Shown here in pieces: positions 1 to 8,023 of a stretch of DNA of 64,000 nt. The notes under the pieces were generated by a model, which saw only the letters and a list, made by a program, of their open reading frames with translations, did not search any database and was not told where the DNA came from. The translations under genes and the position numbers were made by a program. Source of the DNA: Pseudomonadota bacterium (lineage in GTDB: Bacteria > Pseudomonadota > Alphaproteobacteria > Rhizobiales > Hyphomicrobiaceae); contig JAFECH010000350.1 in the NCBI GenBank assembly GCA_018242255.1, forward strand, positions 56,215-120,214. The letters run 5' to 3'. Within the stretch, counting starts at the first letter, position 1; each line of letters begins with the position of its first letter.

Positions 1-2434
1 TGCCGATGGTCGCCATCGGCTTGAACTCATGCTTATGCAGGCCGGAAACACGTTCCGACCAGGGGTCGACCTGTGCGAATTTCTGCGAATGGATGAAGCG
101 CTCGTAAAAGCCACGACGCTTCTCTATATCGTCGAGGATCTGGCGTCGTATCTCGTCGGTCGTGACACGTTTTGCCCATTTGTAGATGCGTTCGAGATAG
201 CGCGCCTGCTCGCGGTACATCTGGACGAGCGCGACGATGACTTCGAGGGCTTCATCCTCGGTTTTGACGAGACCCAGGACTTCGGTACCCTTGATGTCGA
301 GACCGGCTGCACCGGCAAAATGAATTTCGTAGCCGGAGTCCACACAGATTACACCGACGTCCTTACAAGTCGCCTCGGCGCAATTCCGCGGGCAGCCCGA
401 TACGGCCATTTTGACCTTCGCCGGCGTCCACGAGCCCCACATGAATTTTTCGATGCGGATACCGAATCCGGTCGAATCCTGCGTCCCGAAACGGCACCAG
501 TCGGTACCGACGCAAGTCTTCACCGTGCGCAGACCCTTGGCATAGGCGTGGCCAGAGACGAAGCCCGCTTTGCCGAGGTCGGCCCAGACAGCAGGCAGGT
601 CTTCCTTCTTTACGCCCAGCATGTCGATGCGCTGACCGCCTGTCACCTTGACGGTTGGGATATTGAACTTGTCGACGACGTCCGCGATGGCCCGTAATTC
701 ATTTGCGCTCGTCACACCGCCCCACATGCGCGGCACGACGGAATAGGTGCCGTTCTTCTGAATGTTTGCGTGCACCCGCTCGTTGATGAAACGCGATTGA
801 TAGTCGTCGGCGTATTCGCCGGGCCAGTCACAGACGAGATAGTAGTTCAAGGCCGGTCGGCACTTGGCGCAACCGCATGACGTCGACCACTCAAGCTCCT
901 GCATAACGGCATAAATGTTCTTGAGGCTTTTCGCCTTGATCAATCGGCGCACATCATCGTGACCGAGAGACGTACATCCGCACATCGGCTGTACTGCGGT
1001 TGGATTGAAGGCCTCGCCGAGCGTCAGCGACATGAGCTGCTCAACGAGACCGGTACACGAGCCGCACGAGGCGGACGCTTTCGTGTGGGCGCGGACGTCA
1101 TCTAGCGACGTCAATCCCTTCTCCTGAATTGCGCCGACGATCTTGCCCTTGCACACGCCGTTGCAGCCGCAGATCTCTGCGTCATCGGGCAAGACTGCAA
1201 CGGCCGCCATAGGGTCGAGGGGGGTCCCTCCCTGATAGGCCTGACCGAAGATCAACGTGTCGCGCATGTCGGAGATATCGACCTGCTTTTTCTTCAGGTC
1301 ATTGAACCATGCACCGTCTGCGGTTTCGCCGTAGAGCACAGTGCCGATGATGCGGTTATCTTTGAGAACAAGGCGCTTGTAGACACCCGCCGAGGCATCT
1401 CTCAGGACGATCTCATGCCGATCCTCCCCGTCTGCGAAGTCGCCGAGCGAAAAGAGTTCGATACCGGTCACCTTAAGCTTCGTCGGCGTGTCGTTGTGGA
1501 CAAAGGCGGCCGTGCTTTTTCCGTCTGCGAGGTGTGCAGCCGCGACACGCGCCATTTCGTAGAGCGGTGCGACGAGGCCATAGACGTGGCCGCCGACCTC
1601 GGCGCATTCGCCTACCGAATAAATATCGGGGTCCGACGTCTGCATCCCGGCATCGACAAGGATGCCGCGGTTGGTGGCAATTCCCGCCGCTTTCGCAAGG
1701 CCGGCATTCGGCTTGATACCCGCCGCCATAACAACGAGTGTCGCCGGAATGATGCGGCCGTCTGCAAGCTCGACACCTTCGACTTTTCTGTCGCCGAGGA
1801 TGGATTTCGTATTGGCTTTGCAGATGACCTTGATGCCGCGGTCTTCTATCGCGCGCTGCAAGAGATAGCCTGCGGCAGGATCGAGCTGACGCTCCATCAG
1901 CGTCGGCATCAGATGCAGGACGGTGACGTCCATGCCCTGTGCCTCAAGACCTGCCGCCGCTTCCAATCCCAAGAGTCCGCCACCGATGACGACGGCTTTG
2001 GCACGCGATTGTGCCGCAAGCAGCATAGCGTTGACGTCATCGAGATCCCGATAGCTCAAGACGCCCGGAAGATTGTGGCCCGGCACCGGCAAAATGAACG
2101 GCACCGATCCGGTCGCGATGACGAGCTTGTCATAAGACTCGACGACGCCGTGATCGGATGTCACCGTTTTGGCGTCACGGTCGATCGCAACGATCTTGTG
2201 ACCCTTGTAGAGCGTGATGCCGTTCTTGATGTACCAGCCGTCACCATGAATGATGATCTGCTCATAGCTTTTCTCGCCGGAAAGAACGGGGGAGAGCATG
2301 ATGCGATCGTAATTGACGCGCGGCTCGGCGTTGAAGATCGTGACGGCATAACGGCCGCGCGATGTCTCCAACAGATGCTCAAGCATCCGCCCAGGAGCCA
2401 TGCCATTGCCGATAACGACGAGATTTTCCATCAT
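1..2434 (-). CDS. nirB: Assimilatory nitrite reductase, large subunit (partial, C-terminus off the left edge)
   Basis: Reduces nitrite to ammonium with NAD(P)H in the cytoplasm. The minus-strand frame is open from ATG 2434 to the window edge, about 811 codons, so only a short C-terminal piece is missing from a family of roughly 815-850 aa. The N-terminus (MENLVVIGNGMAPG) is a FAD-binding Rossmann fold and is followed by a second GGGLLGLEAA dinucleotide site. The middle has cysteine-rich BFD-like [2Fe-2S] motifs (CGCNGVCKG, CGSCTG, CGCAKCRP). The C-terminal part has the siroheme/4Fe-4S ligands TCVGTDWC (C-X5-C) and SGCPRNC (C-X3-C). It starts 17 bases after the narK stop, so the two form one transcript under the leader at 3803-3897. 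No NirD or nitrate reductase is visible; they could lie to the left. Confidence 0.95.
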   Translation of the reverse strand, partial: MMENLVVIGNGMAPGRMLEHLLETSRGRYAVTIFNAEPRVNYDRIMLSPVLSGEKSYEQIIIHGDGWYIKNGITLYKGHKIVAIDRDAKTVTSDHGVVESYDKLVIATGSVPFILPVPGHNLPGVLSYRDLDDVNAMLLAAQSRAKAVVIGGGLLGLEAAAGLEAQGMDVTVLHLMPTLMERQLDPAAGYLLQRAIEDRGIKVICKANTKSILGDRKVEGVELADGRIIPATLVVMAAGIKPNAGLAKAAGIATNRGILVDAGMQTSDPDIYSVGECAEVGGHVYGLVAPLYEMARVAAAHLADGKSTAAFVHNDTPTKLKVTGIELFSLGDFADGEDRHEIVLRDASAGVYKRLVLKDNRIIGTVLYGETADGAWFNDLKKKQVDISDMRDTLIFGQAYQGGTPLDPMAAVAVLPDDAEICGCNGVCKGKIVGAIQEKGLTSLDDVRAHTKASASCGSCTGLVEQLMSLTLGEAFNPTAVQPMCGCTSLGHDDVRRLIKAKSLKNIYAVMQELEWSTSCGCAKCRPALNYYLVCDWPGEYADDYQSRFINERVHANIQKNGTYSVVPRMWGGVTSANELRAIADVVDKFNIPTVKVTGGQRIDMLGVKKEDLPAVWADLGKAGFVSGHAYAKGLRTVKTCVGTDWCRFGTQDSTGFGIRIEKFMWGSWTPAKVKMAVSGCPRNCAEATCKDVGVICVDSGYEIHFAGAAGLDIKGTEVLGLVKTEDEALEVIVALVQMYREQARYLERIYKWAKRVTTDEIRRQILDDIEKRRGFYERFIHSQKFAQVDPWSERVSGLHKHEFKPMATIG

Positions 2435-2451
2435 AGGACTTGTTCCTGCTC

Positions 2452-3774
2452 TTAAGCCCGGCCTGCGACTTGGGCTATGGAGCTGCCGGCATCGGAAGCA
2501 GCGTTCAAGGATACGCCGCTGCGCTCCATGCGCCGGATCGAGACGTGCATCCAGACGAGAAGCACGACGACGATAGCGAACAGCAGCATGAAGCAGCTCG
2601 TCCAAAGTCCAGTCACCTGATTGAGAAAACCGAAGGCAATCGGCAGGACGAAACCGCCCAGGCCGCCGATCATGCCGACAAGTCCGCCGACGGATCCGAC
2701 GTTATCGGGATAGTACGTCGCGACGTGCTTGTAGACGGCGGCCTTGCCGATGCTCATGAAAAAGCCGAGGACCATCGCGATACCGACGAATATCAGCGGG
2801 CTGATCTCGAAGTGGGCAGAGATCGGGCTGTGCGTACCGTGCATCACGTAGTCGGTCGGCGGCAGCGACAGTGCCAGCGTCGCGATGGCTGAGACGCCGA
2901 AACACCAATACATGACGGCGCGGGCTCCGATGCGATCGGACAGGACACCACCGTAAGCGCGGAAGATACTCGCCGGGATCGAATAGGCGGCAGCAATCAT
3001 GCCGGCTGTTTCGATATCGAATCCATAGACGCCGATCAGATATCGCGGCAGCCAAAGTGCCAGCGCGACGAAGGCACCGAACGCGAAGAAGTAGTAGAAC
3101 GAAAACCGCCAGACGCGAATGTCCTTCAGCGGCGCGAGTTCCATCGCGTATGCCTTGGGTGCATCGCCTGTGCGGCGGCGCTCGGCGGTGACCGGATCGT
3201 CGGTCGTCGTGAGCCAGAAAACGATGGCCATAACCGCCAGCACGCCGGCCCAAATCAGTGCGACGGCGTGCCAACCCCAGGCGACAAGTGCAAACGGCGC
3301 GAGAAATTTGGTGACCGCCGCGCCAACGTTGCCGGCTCCGAAGATGCCGAGCGCGGTACCCTGCTGCCCGGATTGATAGAAGCGCGAGACGTAGGCGATG
3401 CCGACTGCGAACGAGCCGCCCGCTAGTCCGACGCCGAGGGCCGCAACAAGCATTTGCGGATAGGTGTGCGCAAAAACGAGAAGCGCCGTCGCGATACTCG
3501 CGGCGATCATATTGAGCGTGAATACGAGCCGTCCGCCGTAGCGGTCGGTCCAGATGCCGAGGAAGATGCGCGCGAGCGAGCCCGTCAGAATGGGCGTTCC
3601 TGCTAGCAGGCCAAACTCGGTTTCATTCAATCCGAGTTGCGCCTTGATGCGAATGCCGATGATCGCGAAGATCGTCCAGACTGCGAAGCAGGCCGTGAAC
3701 GCGATGGTTGAAATCCAAAGGGCGCGCCCTTCGGCAGTGGACAGCGATAATCCCGAACTTTCCTGTGTGCGCAT
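2452..3774 (-). CDS. narK: NarK/NasA-type nitrate/nitrite transporter (MFS)
   Basis: A 440-residue major facilitator protein with about 12 hydrophobic segments, placed directly before nirB, so import of nitrate or nitrite for assimilation is the likely role. Visible family features are LGLNETEFGLLAGTPILTGS near the N-terminus and the glycine-rich, nitrate-signature-like stretch VGGLVGMIGGLGGFVLP in the C-terminal half. I chose ATG 3774 because a GGGAG ribosome-binding site lies 7 bases upstream. The longer reading from a TTG at 3804 would begin inside the poly-U tract of the leader terminator. Expression should depend on NasT antitermination. The choice between nitrate and nitrite cannot be made from sequence. 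Confidence 0.9.
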   Translation of the reverse strand: MRTQESSGLSLSTAEGRALWISTIAFTACFAVWTIFAIIGIRIKAQLGLNETEFGLLAGTPILTGSLARIFLGIWTDRYGGRLVFTLNMIAASIATALLVFAHTYPQMLVAALGVGLAGGSFAVGIAYVSRFYQSGQQGTALGIFGAGNVGAAVTKFLAPFALVAWGWHAVALIWAGVLAVMAIVFWLTTTDDPVTAERRRTGDAPKAYAMELAPLKDIRVWRFSFYYFFAFGAFVALALWLPRYLIGVYGFDIETAGMIAAAYSIPASIFRAYGGVLSDRIGARAVMYWCFGVSAIATLALSLPPTDYVMHGTHSPISAHFEISPLIFVGIAMVLGFFMSIGKAAVYKHVATYYPDNVGSVGGLVGMIGGLGGFVLPIAFGFLNQVTGLWTSCFMLLFAIVVVLLVWMHVSIRRMERSGVSLNAASDAGSSIAQVAGRA

Positions 3775-3802
3775 CGATTGCTCCCGGTCGTGGCGCCAAA
3801 AC

Positions 3803-3870
3803 AAAAAAAGCTGCCGGCCAAGCGCTCACACCCCCAGCAAAGAGGGTAGGAAGGCTTGAACGGCAGCTTT
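3803..3870 (-). terminator. Intrinsic terminator inside the narK-nirB leader
   Basis: Minus-strand RNA AAAGCUGCCG (3870-3861) pairs with CGGCAGCUUU near 3806-3815. An inner CAAGC/GCUUG pairing and a CCC/GGG pairing lie within, and seven U (3809-3803) follow. It ends about 20 bases before the narK ribosome-binding site, so it acts as an attenuator in the 5' leader rather than as an end-of-operon terminator. Confidence 0.85.
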
Positions 3871-3897
3871 GCCTATTGAGCGCCCTTCATTGGACGC
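3803..3897 (-). promoter_or_regulatory. NasT (ANTAR) antitermination leader of the narK-nirB transcript
   Basis: Read on the minus strand, two hairpins precede a terminator. P1 (3897-3880) is GCGUCC-AAUGAA-GGGCGC, a 6-bp stem. P2 (3873-3862) is GGC-AAAGCU-GCC. Both have six-base loops with A at position 1 and G at position 4, the known signature of ANTAR-protein target RNA. The loop and 3' arm of P2 are the same bases as the 5' arm of the terminator at 3870-3803, so holding P1/P2 folded would prevent termination. This matches the established NasS/NasT mechanism, and both regulators are encoded just upstream. The P2 stem is only 3 bp and is the weakest point. Confidence 0.8.
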
Positions 3898-4036
3898 GGA
3901 CGAAATCCTAAGCGCGGAAATAAAGCTGCTTAGGCGAGCTGAAATTACAAACCTTCAACTCGAGTCGCATTGAGAATTGCGGCAGCAGCGAACGCTTCGC
4001 AAGTCCAAACATTCAGCAATTTGATGCTCCATCGGC

Positions 4037-4051
4037 GCAAATTTTGTGCAG
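4037..4051 (-). promoter_or_regulatory. Possible sigma-54-like promoter for narK-nirB
   Basis: On the minus strand the bases CTGCAC-N5-TTGC resemble the -24/-12 pattern TGGCAC-N5-TTGC, with GCAC and TTGC matching and TG in place of GG at the -24 element. It would give a leader of about 150 bases ahead of the two hairpins. Nitrogen-controlled sigma-54 promoters are common for such operons, but one of the most conserved bases is off, so this is a weak call. Confidence 0.25.
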
Positions 4052-4078
4052 CGCACGTTTTGACGCGGATCGGCGTCG

Positions 4079-5302
4079 TCACTGCTTCTGGCTAGCGATG
4101 TAAGCATCGAGCCGGTCGGGATCGAACAGGCCACCGTCGAAGAATCCGTCCGGTCCGAGCACCAGGCTGGCGCCGGACGATCCGACCGGCGTCGGAGCCG
4201 TCAACGCGCCCTCAACCTTGGCGTTCGCCACCGGAAGTGCGATGCCCGACGGCTTCAGCGCGGCGCGATAAATATCCGGCCGATACGTCTCGCGTGCAAT
4301 TCTTGCGTTCTCGGCGTTGTGCTGCACCTGCCCCCAACGGACCATCTGCGAATAGAACCAGAGAGCGTGGCTCTTCCACGGGAACGTTGCCGCTTTCGCA
4401 AACGGTACAAAGAAATCCGAAACGGCGACTGCGTTTTCCTCACCGACGGGCAACAGGCCCTGCAGCGCCGGAATCATCCATTCGATAGGTTGAGCGACAT
4501 ACGTCTTCTCGGCCAGAATGCGCGCCAGATCGTGGTGATTGCGCACGTCTGCACACCATTTGGCGGCGTTACTCAGTGCGCGCAACAAGGCGGACAGTGC
4601 TTCAGGATTTTCTTGCGCCCAGGTAGCCCCGGCTGCGAGAACTTTCTCCGGGCTCGAGCGCCAGATGGCGGCTTTCACCGTCACTATATGGCCTTTCCCA
4701 AGAAGAGCCGCTGCGGAGTTCCACGGCTCGCCGACGCAATAGCCGTCGATCGTACCGCTCGCGAGGGCATCGACCATCAACGGCGGGGGCACGATGACGA
4801 TTTCGATATCGCTCGACGGGTCGATGCCGCAGGCGGCCGACCAATAGCGAAGCTCGTAGTTATGCCCCGAGTACGGATGGACGACCGCGAACCGCAACGG
4901 CGTCCTGTATTGAGCAGCGCGTTTGCGGACGACATCCTTCAAGGCATTGCCGTTCGTCGCTGGATCGAAGTCGGGCTTCGCGCCGTAAGCCGCCATCGCG
5001 TCCCAAAGAGCATTCGACACCGTGACCGCGTTGCCGCCCAGTCCGAGCGCCATTGGAACGATGGTCGGAACTGCCAGCGGCGTCAGGCCAAGATTGCAGG
5101 CGATCGGCATCGGCGCCAGCATGTGGGCGAGTTGGAAATGTCCTACCGCCAGACGATCGCGAATATTGGCCCACGACATCTCGCGCACGAGAGTCAGGTC
5201 AATCCCCTCGGCCTCGGCAAAACCCAATTCCTTTGCGGTCACGAGAACCGCGCTGTCGAGGAGCGGCATGAAGCCGGCCGTGACTTGGTAAAGGCTCGCC
5301 AT
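4079..5302 (-). CDS. nasS: Nitrate/nitrite sensor NasS (partner of NasT)
   Basis: A 407-residue protein of the NrtA/NasF periplasmic binding-protein fold (start MASLYQVTAGFMPLLDSAVL) that carries no signal peptide. That is the known hallmark of the cytoplasmic sensor NasS as opposed to transporter components. In characterised systems NasS holds NasT inactive until nitrate or nitrite binds. It overlaps nasT: the nasT stop lies inside GAGGAGTGACGATGG. ATG 5302 has an AGGAGG-type site; an in-frame GTG lies six bases earlier. No nitrate ABC permease or ATPase accompanies it, which supports the sensor role. Confidence 0.88.
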   Translation of the reverse strand: MASLYQVTAGFMPLLDSAVLVTAKELGFAEAEGIDLTLVREMSWANIRDRLAVGHFQLAHMLAPMPIACNLGLTPLAVPTIVPMALGLGGNAVTVSNALWDAMAAYGAKPDFDPATNGNALKDVVRKRAAQYRTPLRFAVVHPYSGHNYELRYWSAACGIDPSSDIEIVIVPPPLMVDALASGTIDGYCVGEPWNSAAALLGKGHIVTVKAAIWRSSPEKVLAAGATWAQENPEALSALLRALSNAAKWCADVRNHHDLARILAEKTYVAQPIEWMIPALQGLLPVGEENAVAVSDFFVPFAKAATFPWKSHALWFYSQMVRWGQVQHNAENARIARETYRPDIYRAALKPSGIALPVANAKVEGALTAPTPVGSSGASLVLGPDGFFDGGLFDPDRLDAYIASQKQ

Positions 5303-5304
5303 CG

Positions 5305-5928
5305 TCACTCCTCCTCGTCGGGCGGGGCGAGAAGCCCTGCTGCCGTTATCAAGCTTTCGGCGATTTCGGAGAGCTTTCTGTTCTGATTCATCGCGGTCTT
5401 GCGCAGCAAAGCATAAGCCTGCGGCTCGGAGAGACCGCGCGTCGTCATGAGAATGCCTTTGGCGCGATCGATGAGCTTGCGGTTTTCAAGCTCCGAACGG
5501 GCTTCTTCGAGTTCGCGGGTCATTCGCGAGAAGGCGTTGAAACGGCTGATCGCCATTTCGAGAATCGGTTTGACGCGCTCCTGCTTTAGTCCGTCAATGA
5601 CGTAAGCCGACACCCCCGCTTCGACGGCCGCTTCAATGGAGGCGCTATCCGAACGGTCGACGAACATCGCGATGGGGCGCTTCACGGCACGAGAAAGCTG
5701 GAACATGTTCTCGAGCATATCGCGATTGGGATTTTCGAGATCGATGACGATTACGTCCGGCTCGATCTCCGAAATGCGGCGCGCAATTCCCGCAACGTCA
5801 TGAACAACGGTGAGATGATCATAGCCCGCTTCCCGCAGGCCCGCTTCGATGACTGAGGCGCGCAGACGGTTTTCATCTATGACCAAGATGGAAAGTCGTT
5901 TCGGCCCGGCGTGCATGCTCGTGTCCAT
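5305..5928 (-). CDS. nasT: NasT response-regulator-type transcription antiterminator (ANTAR domain)
   Basis: A 207-residue protein with an N-terminal receiver-like domain (LSILVIDENRLRASVIEAGL, then VIVIDLENPNRD) and a C-terminal ANTAR RNA-binding domain with the motif RAKGILMTTRGLSEPQAYALLRK split across residues 140-175. Known family members bind paired hexaloop hairpins in nitrate-assimilation leaders; such a pair is present at 3862-3897. The reading frame is open 59 codons further upstream, but ATG 5928 gives the usual NasT length and the receiver fold starts about 10 residues later. It is co-transcribed with nasS. Confidence 0.9.
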   Translation of the reverse strand: MDTSMHAGPKRLSILVIDENRLRASVIEAGLREAGYDHLTVVHDVAGIARRISEIEPDVIVIDLENPNRDMLENMFQLSRAVKRPIAMFVDRSDSASIEAAVEAGVSAYVIDGLKQERVKPILEMAISRFNAFSRMTRELEEARSELENRKLIDRAKGILMTTRGLSEPQAYALLRKTAMNQNRKLSEIAESLITAAGLLAPPDEEE

Positions 5929-6061
5929 CAAGAAGACCGTCTCGGGTACACGAATTCTGCCTGCCGTCAACTCCTCGGTATCGGGTAACGGCATTTGGGC
6001 GCGAAAGGCCGGTCTCGTGAGGCAGGGCGCCGTCGATGTCCGTAGGGCGAGGAGCCACCGT

Positions 6062-6700
6062 TTAAAAGCCAGTGAACTTTTGCACGATGCGTGCGAGCAA
6101 ACCATGGAATCTCATCGGTCCTTCCGATGCGATCAGGCAGATGCATCCCGTTTCTTCGGCGGCCACGGGGGCGTGCGCGACGTCTTCACCCATCTCGACG
6201 ACATCACCAACTTCGTAAGATCCGAATTCGTCGCTGAACGCGCCTTGAAGCACGAGCGTCAACTCCAATCCAGAATGTCCGTGATCCGGCAGTTTAAGGC
6301 CGGCGCCGACTTTAATGAGTTTGAGTGACGAATTAGAATGTTTTGCCAGAGGAATAGGAAATTGCCAGATCCCTGGAGTGACCCGTTTCCAATTGATGTC
6401 TGCAAGGCGATTTCCGACGAATTTCCGCAGTGGCGCGGGGACATCGCTCTTAATCGAATTTTCCGCAATCGATTTGGGCTGCCTGGCCGGGACGTTCGGA
6501 GATGGCATTTTCATAACGAGCGGCGTGGGAGATATGTCTTCGAGAAGCGCCGCACCGACAGAGTCCAGGAACGCAAGCTCCTTTCGACAGCGGGGGCAAA
6601 TAGTCATGTGGCAGGCCATCACTGCAGCCAAAGCTTCAGGCATGCTGCCAGCAGCGCAGCTCATTAAATTTTCTGGGTTGGGGTGGCGTTTGATCGTCAT
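6062..6700 (-). CDS. chrR: Zinc anti-sigma factor ChrR (with cupin-like domain)
   Basis: A 212-residue partner of RpoE that holds the sigma factor inactive until singlet oxygen or related stress. The N-terminal zinc-binding anti-sigma domain has His6, His31, Cys35 and Cys38 (H-X24-H-X3-C-X2-C), the same ligand positions described for Rhodobacter ChrR. The C-terminal half is a cupin (LPDHGHSGLELTLVLQGAF, then VVEMGEDVAHAP), the part known to be needed for the singlet-oxygen response. Its start overlaps the end of rpoE by four bases, consistent with coupled translation. Confidence 0.93.
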   Translation of the reverse strand: MTIKRHPNPENLMSCAAGSMPEALAAVMACHMTICPRCRKELAFLDSVGAALLEDISPTPLVMKMPSPNVPARQPKSIAENSIKSDVPAPLRKFVGNRLADINWKRVTPGIWQFPIPLAKHSNSSLKLIKVGAGLKLPDHGHSGLELTLVLQGAFSDEFGSYEVGDVVEMGEDVAHAPVAAEETGCICLIASEGPMRFHGLLARIVQKFTGF

Positions 6701-7239
6701 TGGTCCGGTTCCCCGACCGCGCTACGAAGTTTCAAATACGCCAGGCGAATACGCGATTTTACTGTGCCAACTGGTAGGTTAAGACGGTTGGCAATCTCAC
6801 GATGTGGCAAGCCTTCGATGAAAGATAGAATTACCACTTGTCTTTGCTCCTCAGGCAGCTCATCGAGAGCTCTCCTTATAATCGAGCGTTGCTGCTCGCC
6901 TGAGACAGCCTCATCGGGCGACGTATCGGAACTCGCCTCCTGAGCGTAGTTATCCGGCAATTCGACCCACGTCTTTTCCCTACGTAAGTAATCAATCCTC
7001 AGATTACGTGCGATTGCAAAAATCCAGGTGGCTACGCTGCCCTTGTCCTCGGAATAGAGTGCGGCTTTGCGCCAGACGCTCAGCATCGTCTCTTGCGCTA
7101 GCTCTTCCGCCGTGGCGGCGTCGACACCTTGCCGCATCATGAACGCTTTTACGATGGGGCCAAATTTCTCGAAAAGCGCGCGATACGCTTGGGCATCTTT
7201 CTGAGCAGCGATCCGTTCGAGCTTCTCGATGTCCGGCAT
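6697..7239 (-). CDS. rpoE: ECF sigma factor RpoE (ECF11 type, ChrR-controlled)
   Basis: A 180-residue ECF sigma factor. Region 2 (AYRALFEKFGPIVKAFMM, then AEELAQETMLSVWRKA and SVATWIFAIARNLRIDYLR) and region 4 (ELPEEQRQVVILSFIEGL, HREIANRLNLPVGTVKSRIR) are intact. The pairing with chrR identifies it as the singlet-oxygen sigma factor. I chose ATG 7239 because it gives the typical length; ATG 7293 in the same frame is possible and neither has a strong ribosome-binding site. I do not find the TGATC-N16-CGTA motif in front of rpoE itself, although it stands before four nearby transcripts, so autoregulation is not supported here. Confidence 0.92.
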   Translation of the reverse strand: MPDIEKLERIAAQKDAQAYRALFEKFGPIVKAFMMRQGVDAATAEELAQETMLSVWRKAALYSEDKGSVATWIFAIARNLRIDYLRREKTWVELPDNYAQEASSDTSPDEAVSGEQQRSIIRRALDELPEEQRQVVILSFIEGLPHREIANRLNLPVGTVKSRIRLAYLKLRSAVGEPDQ

Positions 7240-7456
7240 TTTTTGTTTCAAATCTTGAGGAAATAGGCCGGCGCGGCGGCTGAGAGCGTCCATCCAACAG
7301 TGATAGCGGCACCGCTTACCAGCTTTTGTATACCTTGTAACATAAATCAAGACGAGGAGCGCCGAGCCAAGCGCGGACGGCAAGAAACTTCAAAAGCTAT
7401 CGAGATCCATTGCCGCCGGCGCATTAACATTTGCCTGGCGCACGCTTTGCCCACTG

Positions 7457-7484
7457 TGATCCGAGCACTTGGGTAGCGCGTAAT
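7457..7484 (+). promoter_or_regulatory. Predicted RpoE promoter for the small RNA
   Basis: TGATCC (7457-7462), 16 bases, CGTAAT (7479-7484), pointing right, away from rpoE. The identical layout recurs at 7620, 9568 and, on the minus strand, 9559. The transcript would begin near 7490. Confidence 0.65.
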
Positions 7485-7490
7485 ACTCGC

Positions 7491-7567
7491 AAGTTCGCCC
7501 GTCAATTTGGGCGAATTTGCCATTGTCAACTTGCGGGGCCTATCTTGCCACGGCCCCGCATTTTTTT
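7491..7567 (+). ncRNA. Candidate RpoE-dependent small RNA
   Basis: A region of about 77 bases with no good open frame, lying between a predicted RpoE promoter and a very strong intrinsic terminator. The first hairpin (7491-7518) has a 10-bp arm, AAGTTCGCCC with GGGCGAATTT. The second is the terminator at 7532-7567. The 5' CGCAAGTT is also complementary to AACTTGCG at 7527-7534, so a second fold that competes with the terminator stem is possible. The single-stranded stretch between the hairpins (about 7519-7531) is the likely targeting part. Sigma-E-type factors often drive small RNAs. I recognise no named family. Confidence 0.55.
7532..7567 (+). terminator. Strong intrinsic terminator of the small RNA
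   Basis: TGCGGGGCC (7532-7540) pairs perfectly with GGCCCCGCA (7552-7560) around an 11-base loop and is followed by seven T (7561-7567). Confidence 0.9.
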
Positions 7568-7619
7568 AGCGCGATGAGTTTCTGGCTCGTATCTCTCCAA
7601 TACACATCGTCGTGAGATG

Positions 7620-7647
7620 TGATCTTTCGGAGGCTCGCTCACGTAGT
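7620..7647 (+). promoter_or_regulatory. Predicted RpoE promoter for the 66-aa protein gene
   Basis: TGATCT (7620-7625), 16 bases, CGTAGT (7642-7647). The expected start of transcription near 7654 lies about 20 bases before ATG 7674, leaving room for its ribosome-binding site. Confidence 0.6.
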
Positions 7648-7673
7648 TCTGCGAAATAAAAGGGAGCGCCGCC

Positions 7674-7874
7674 ATGCTTGCCATTTTTGTTTCCGCCTGC
7701 CTTGTTCGAGACCCCAGTGTCTGCCGCGAATTCAAAATCCAAGTTGATTCAGGCATCGATTCGATGGCCTGTGTGGTTCAGGCGCCGTTGCAGTTCGGCT
7801 TCTGGGCTAAGGAGCATCCCGGCTGGCAAATTGCCCGTTGGCGGTGCGGCGCCGCTAGCGAAAACAAAATATGA
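7674..7874 (+). CDS. Small cysteine-containing protein of unknown function (66 aa)
   Basis: Starts at ATG 7674 behind AAGGGAG and a predicted RpoE promoter at 7620. The protein begins with a short hydrophobic stretch (MLAIFVSACL) and has four cysteines in a spaced pattern (ACLV, SVCREF, MACVV, RWRCG), ending with HPGWQIARWRCG. From memory this resembles a family of 60-90 residue alphaproteobacterial hypotheticals with the pattern P-C-x-x-F ... W-x-x-x-HP-x-W-x-[IV]-x-R-W-x-C. It has no named function. The leading hydrophobic part may be a signal or lipoprotein-like anchor. Confidence 0.7.
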   Translation: MLAIFVSACLVRDPSVCREFKIQVDSGIDSMACVVQAPLQFGFWAKEHPGWQIARWRCGAASENKI

Positions 7875-8023
7875 GAGTCGCGGCGGATTTGAGCTGTGTG
7901 ACTTTCTTCGCCTGAAACGATCCGGACAGGTTTTGAGACTACAGACCGGAACGTCGCGTTGGCGAGAGATCCAAATGCGCTTTTGGCGCGTATAGATTGC
8001 TTAGGCTATTCGTGGATGTCGGT

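Noticed and set aside
1415-2455. A 346-codon plus-strand open frame
   Set aside because: It is the antisense shadow of nirB, whose minus frame carries all FAD, [2Fe-2S] and siroheme motifs; the plus product is Arg/Asp-rich with no family features.
4319-5386. A 355-codon plus-strand open frame
   Set aside because: Antisense to nasS and the end of nasT; composition is that of a GC-rich shadow frame.
7318-7345. TTGATTTATGTTACAA as an FNR/FixK site before rpoE
   Set aside because: The half-sites are two bases too far apart for TTGAT-N4-ATCAA and the right half does not match.
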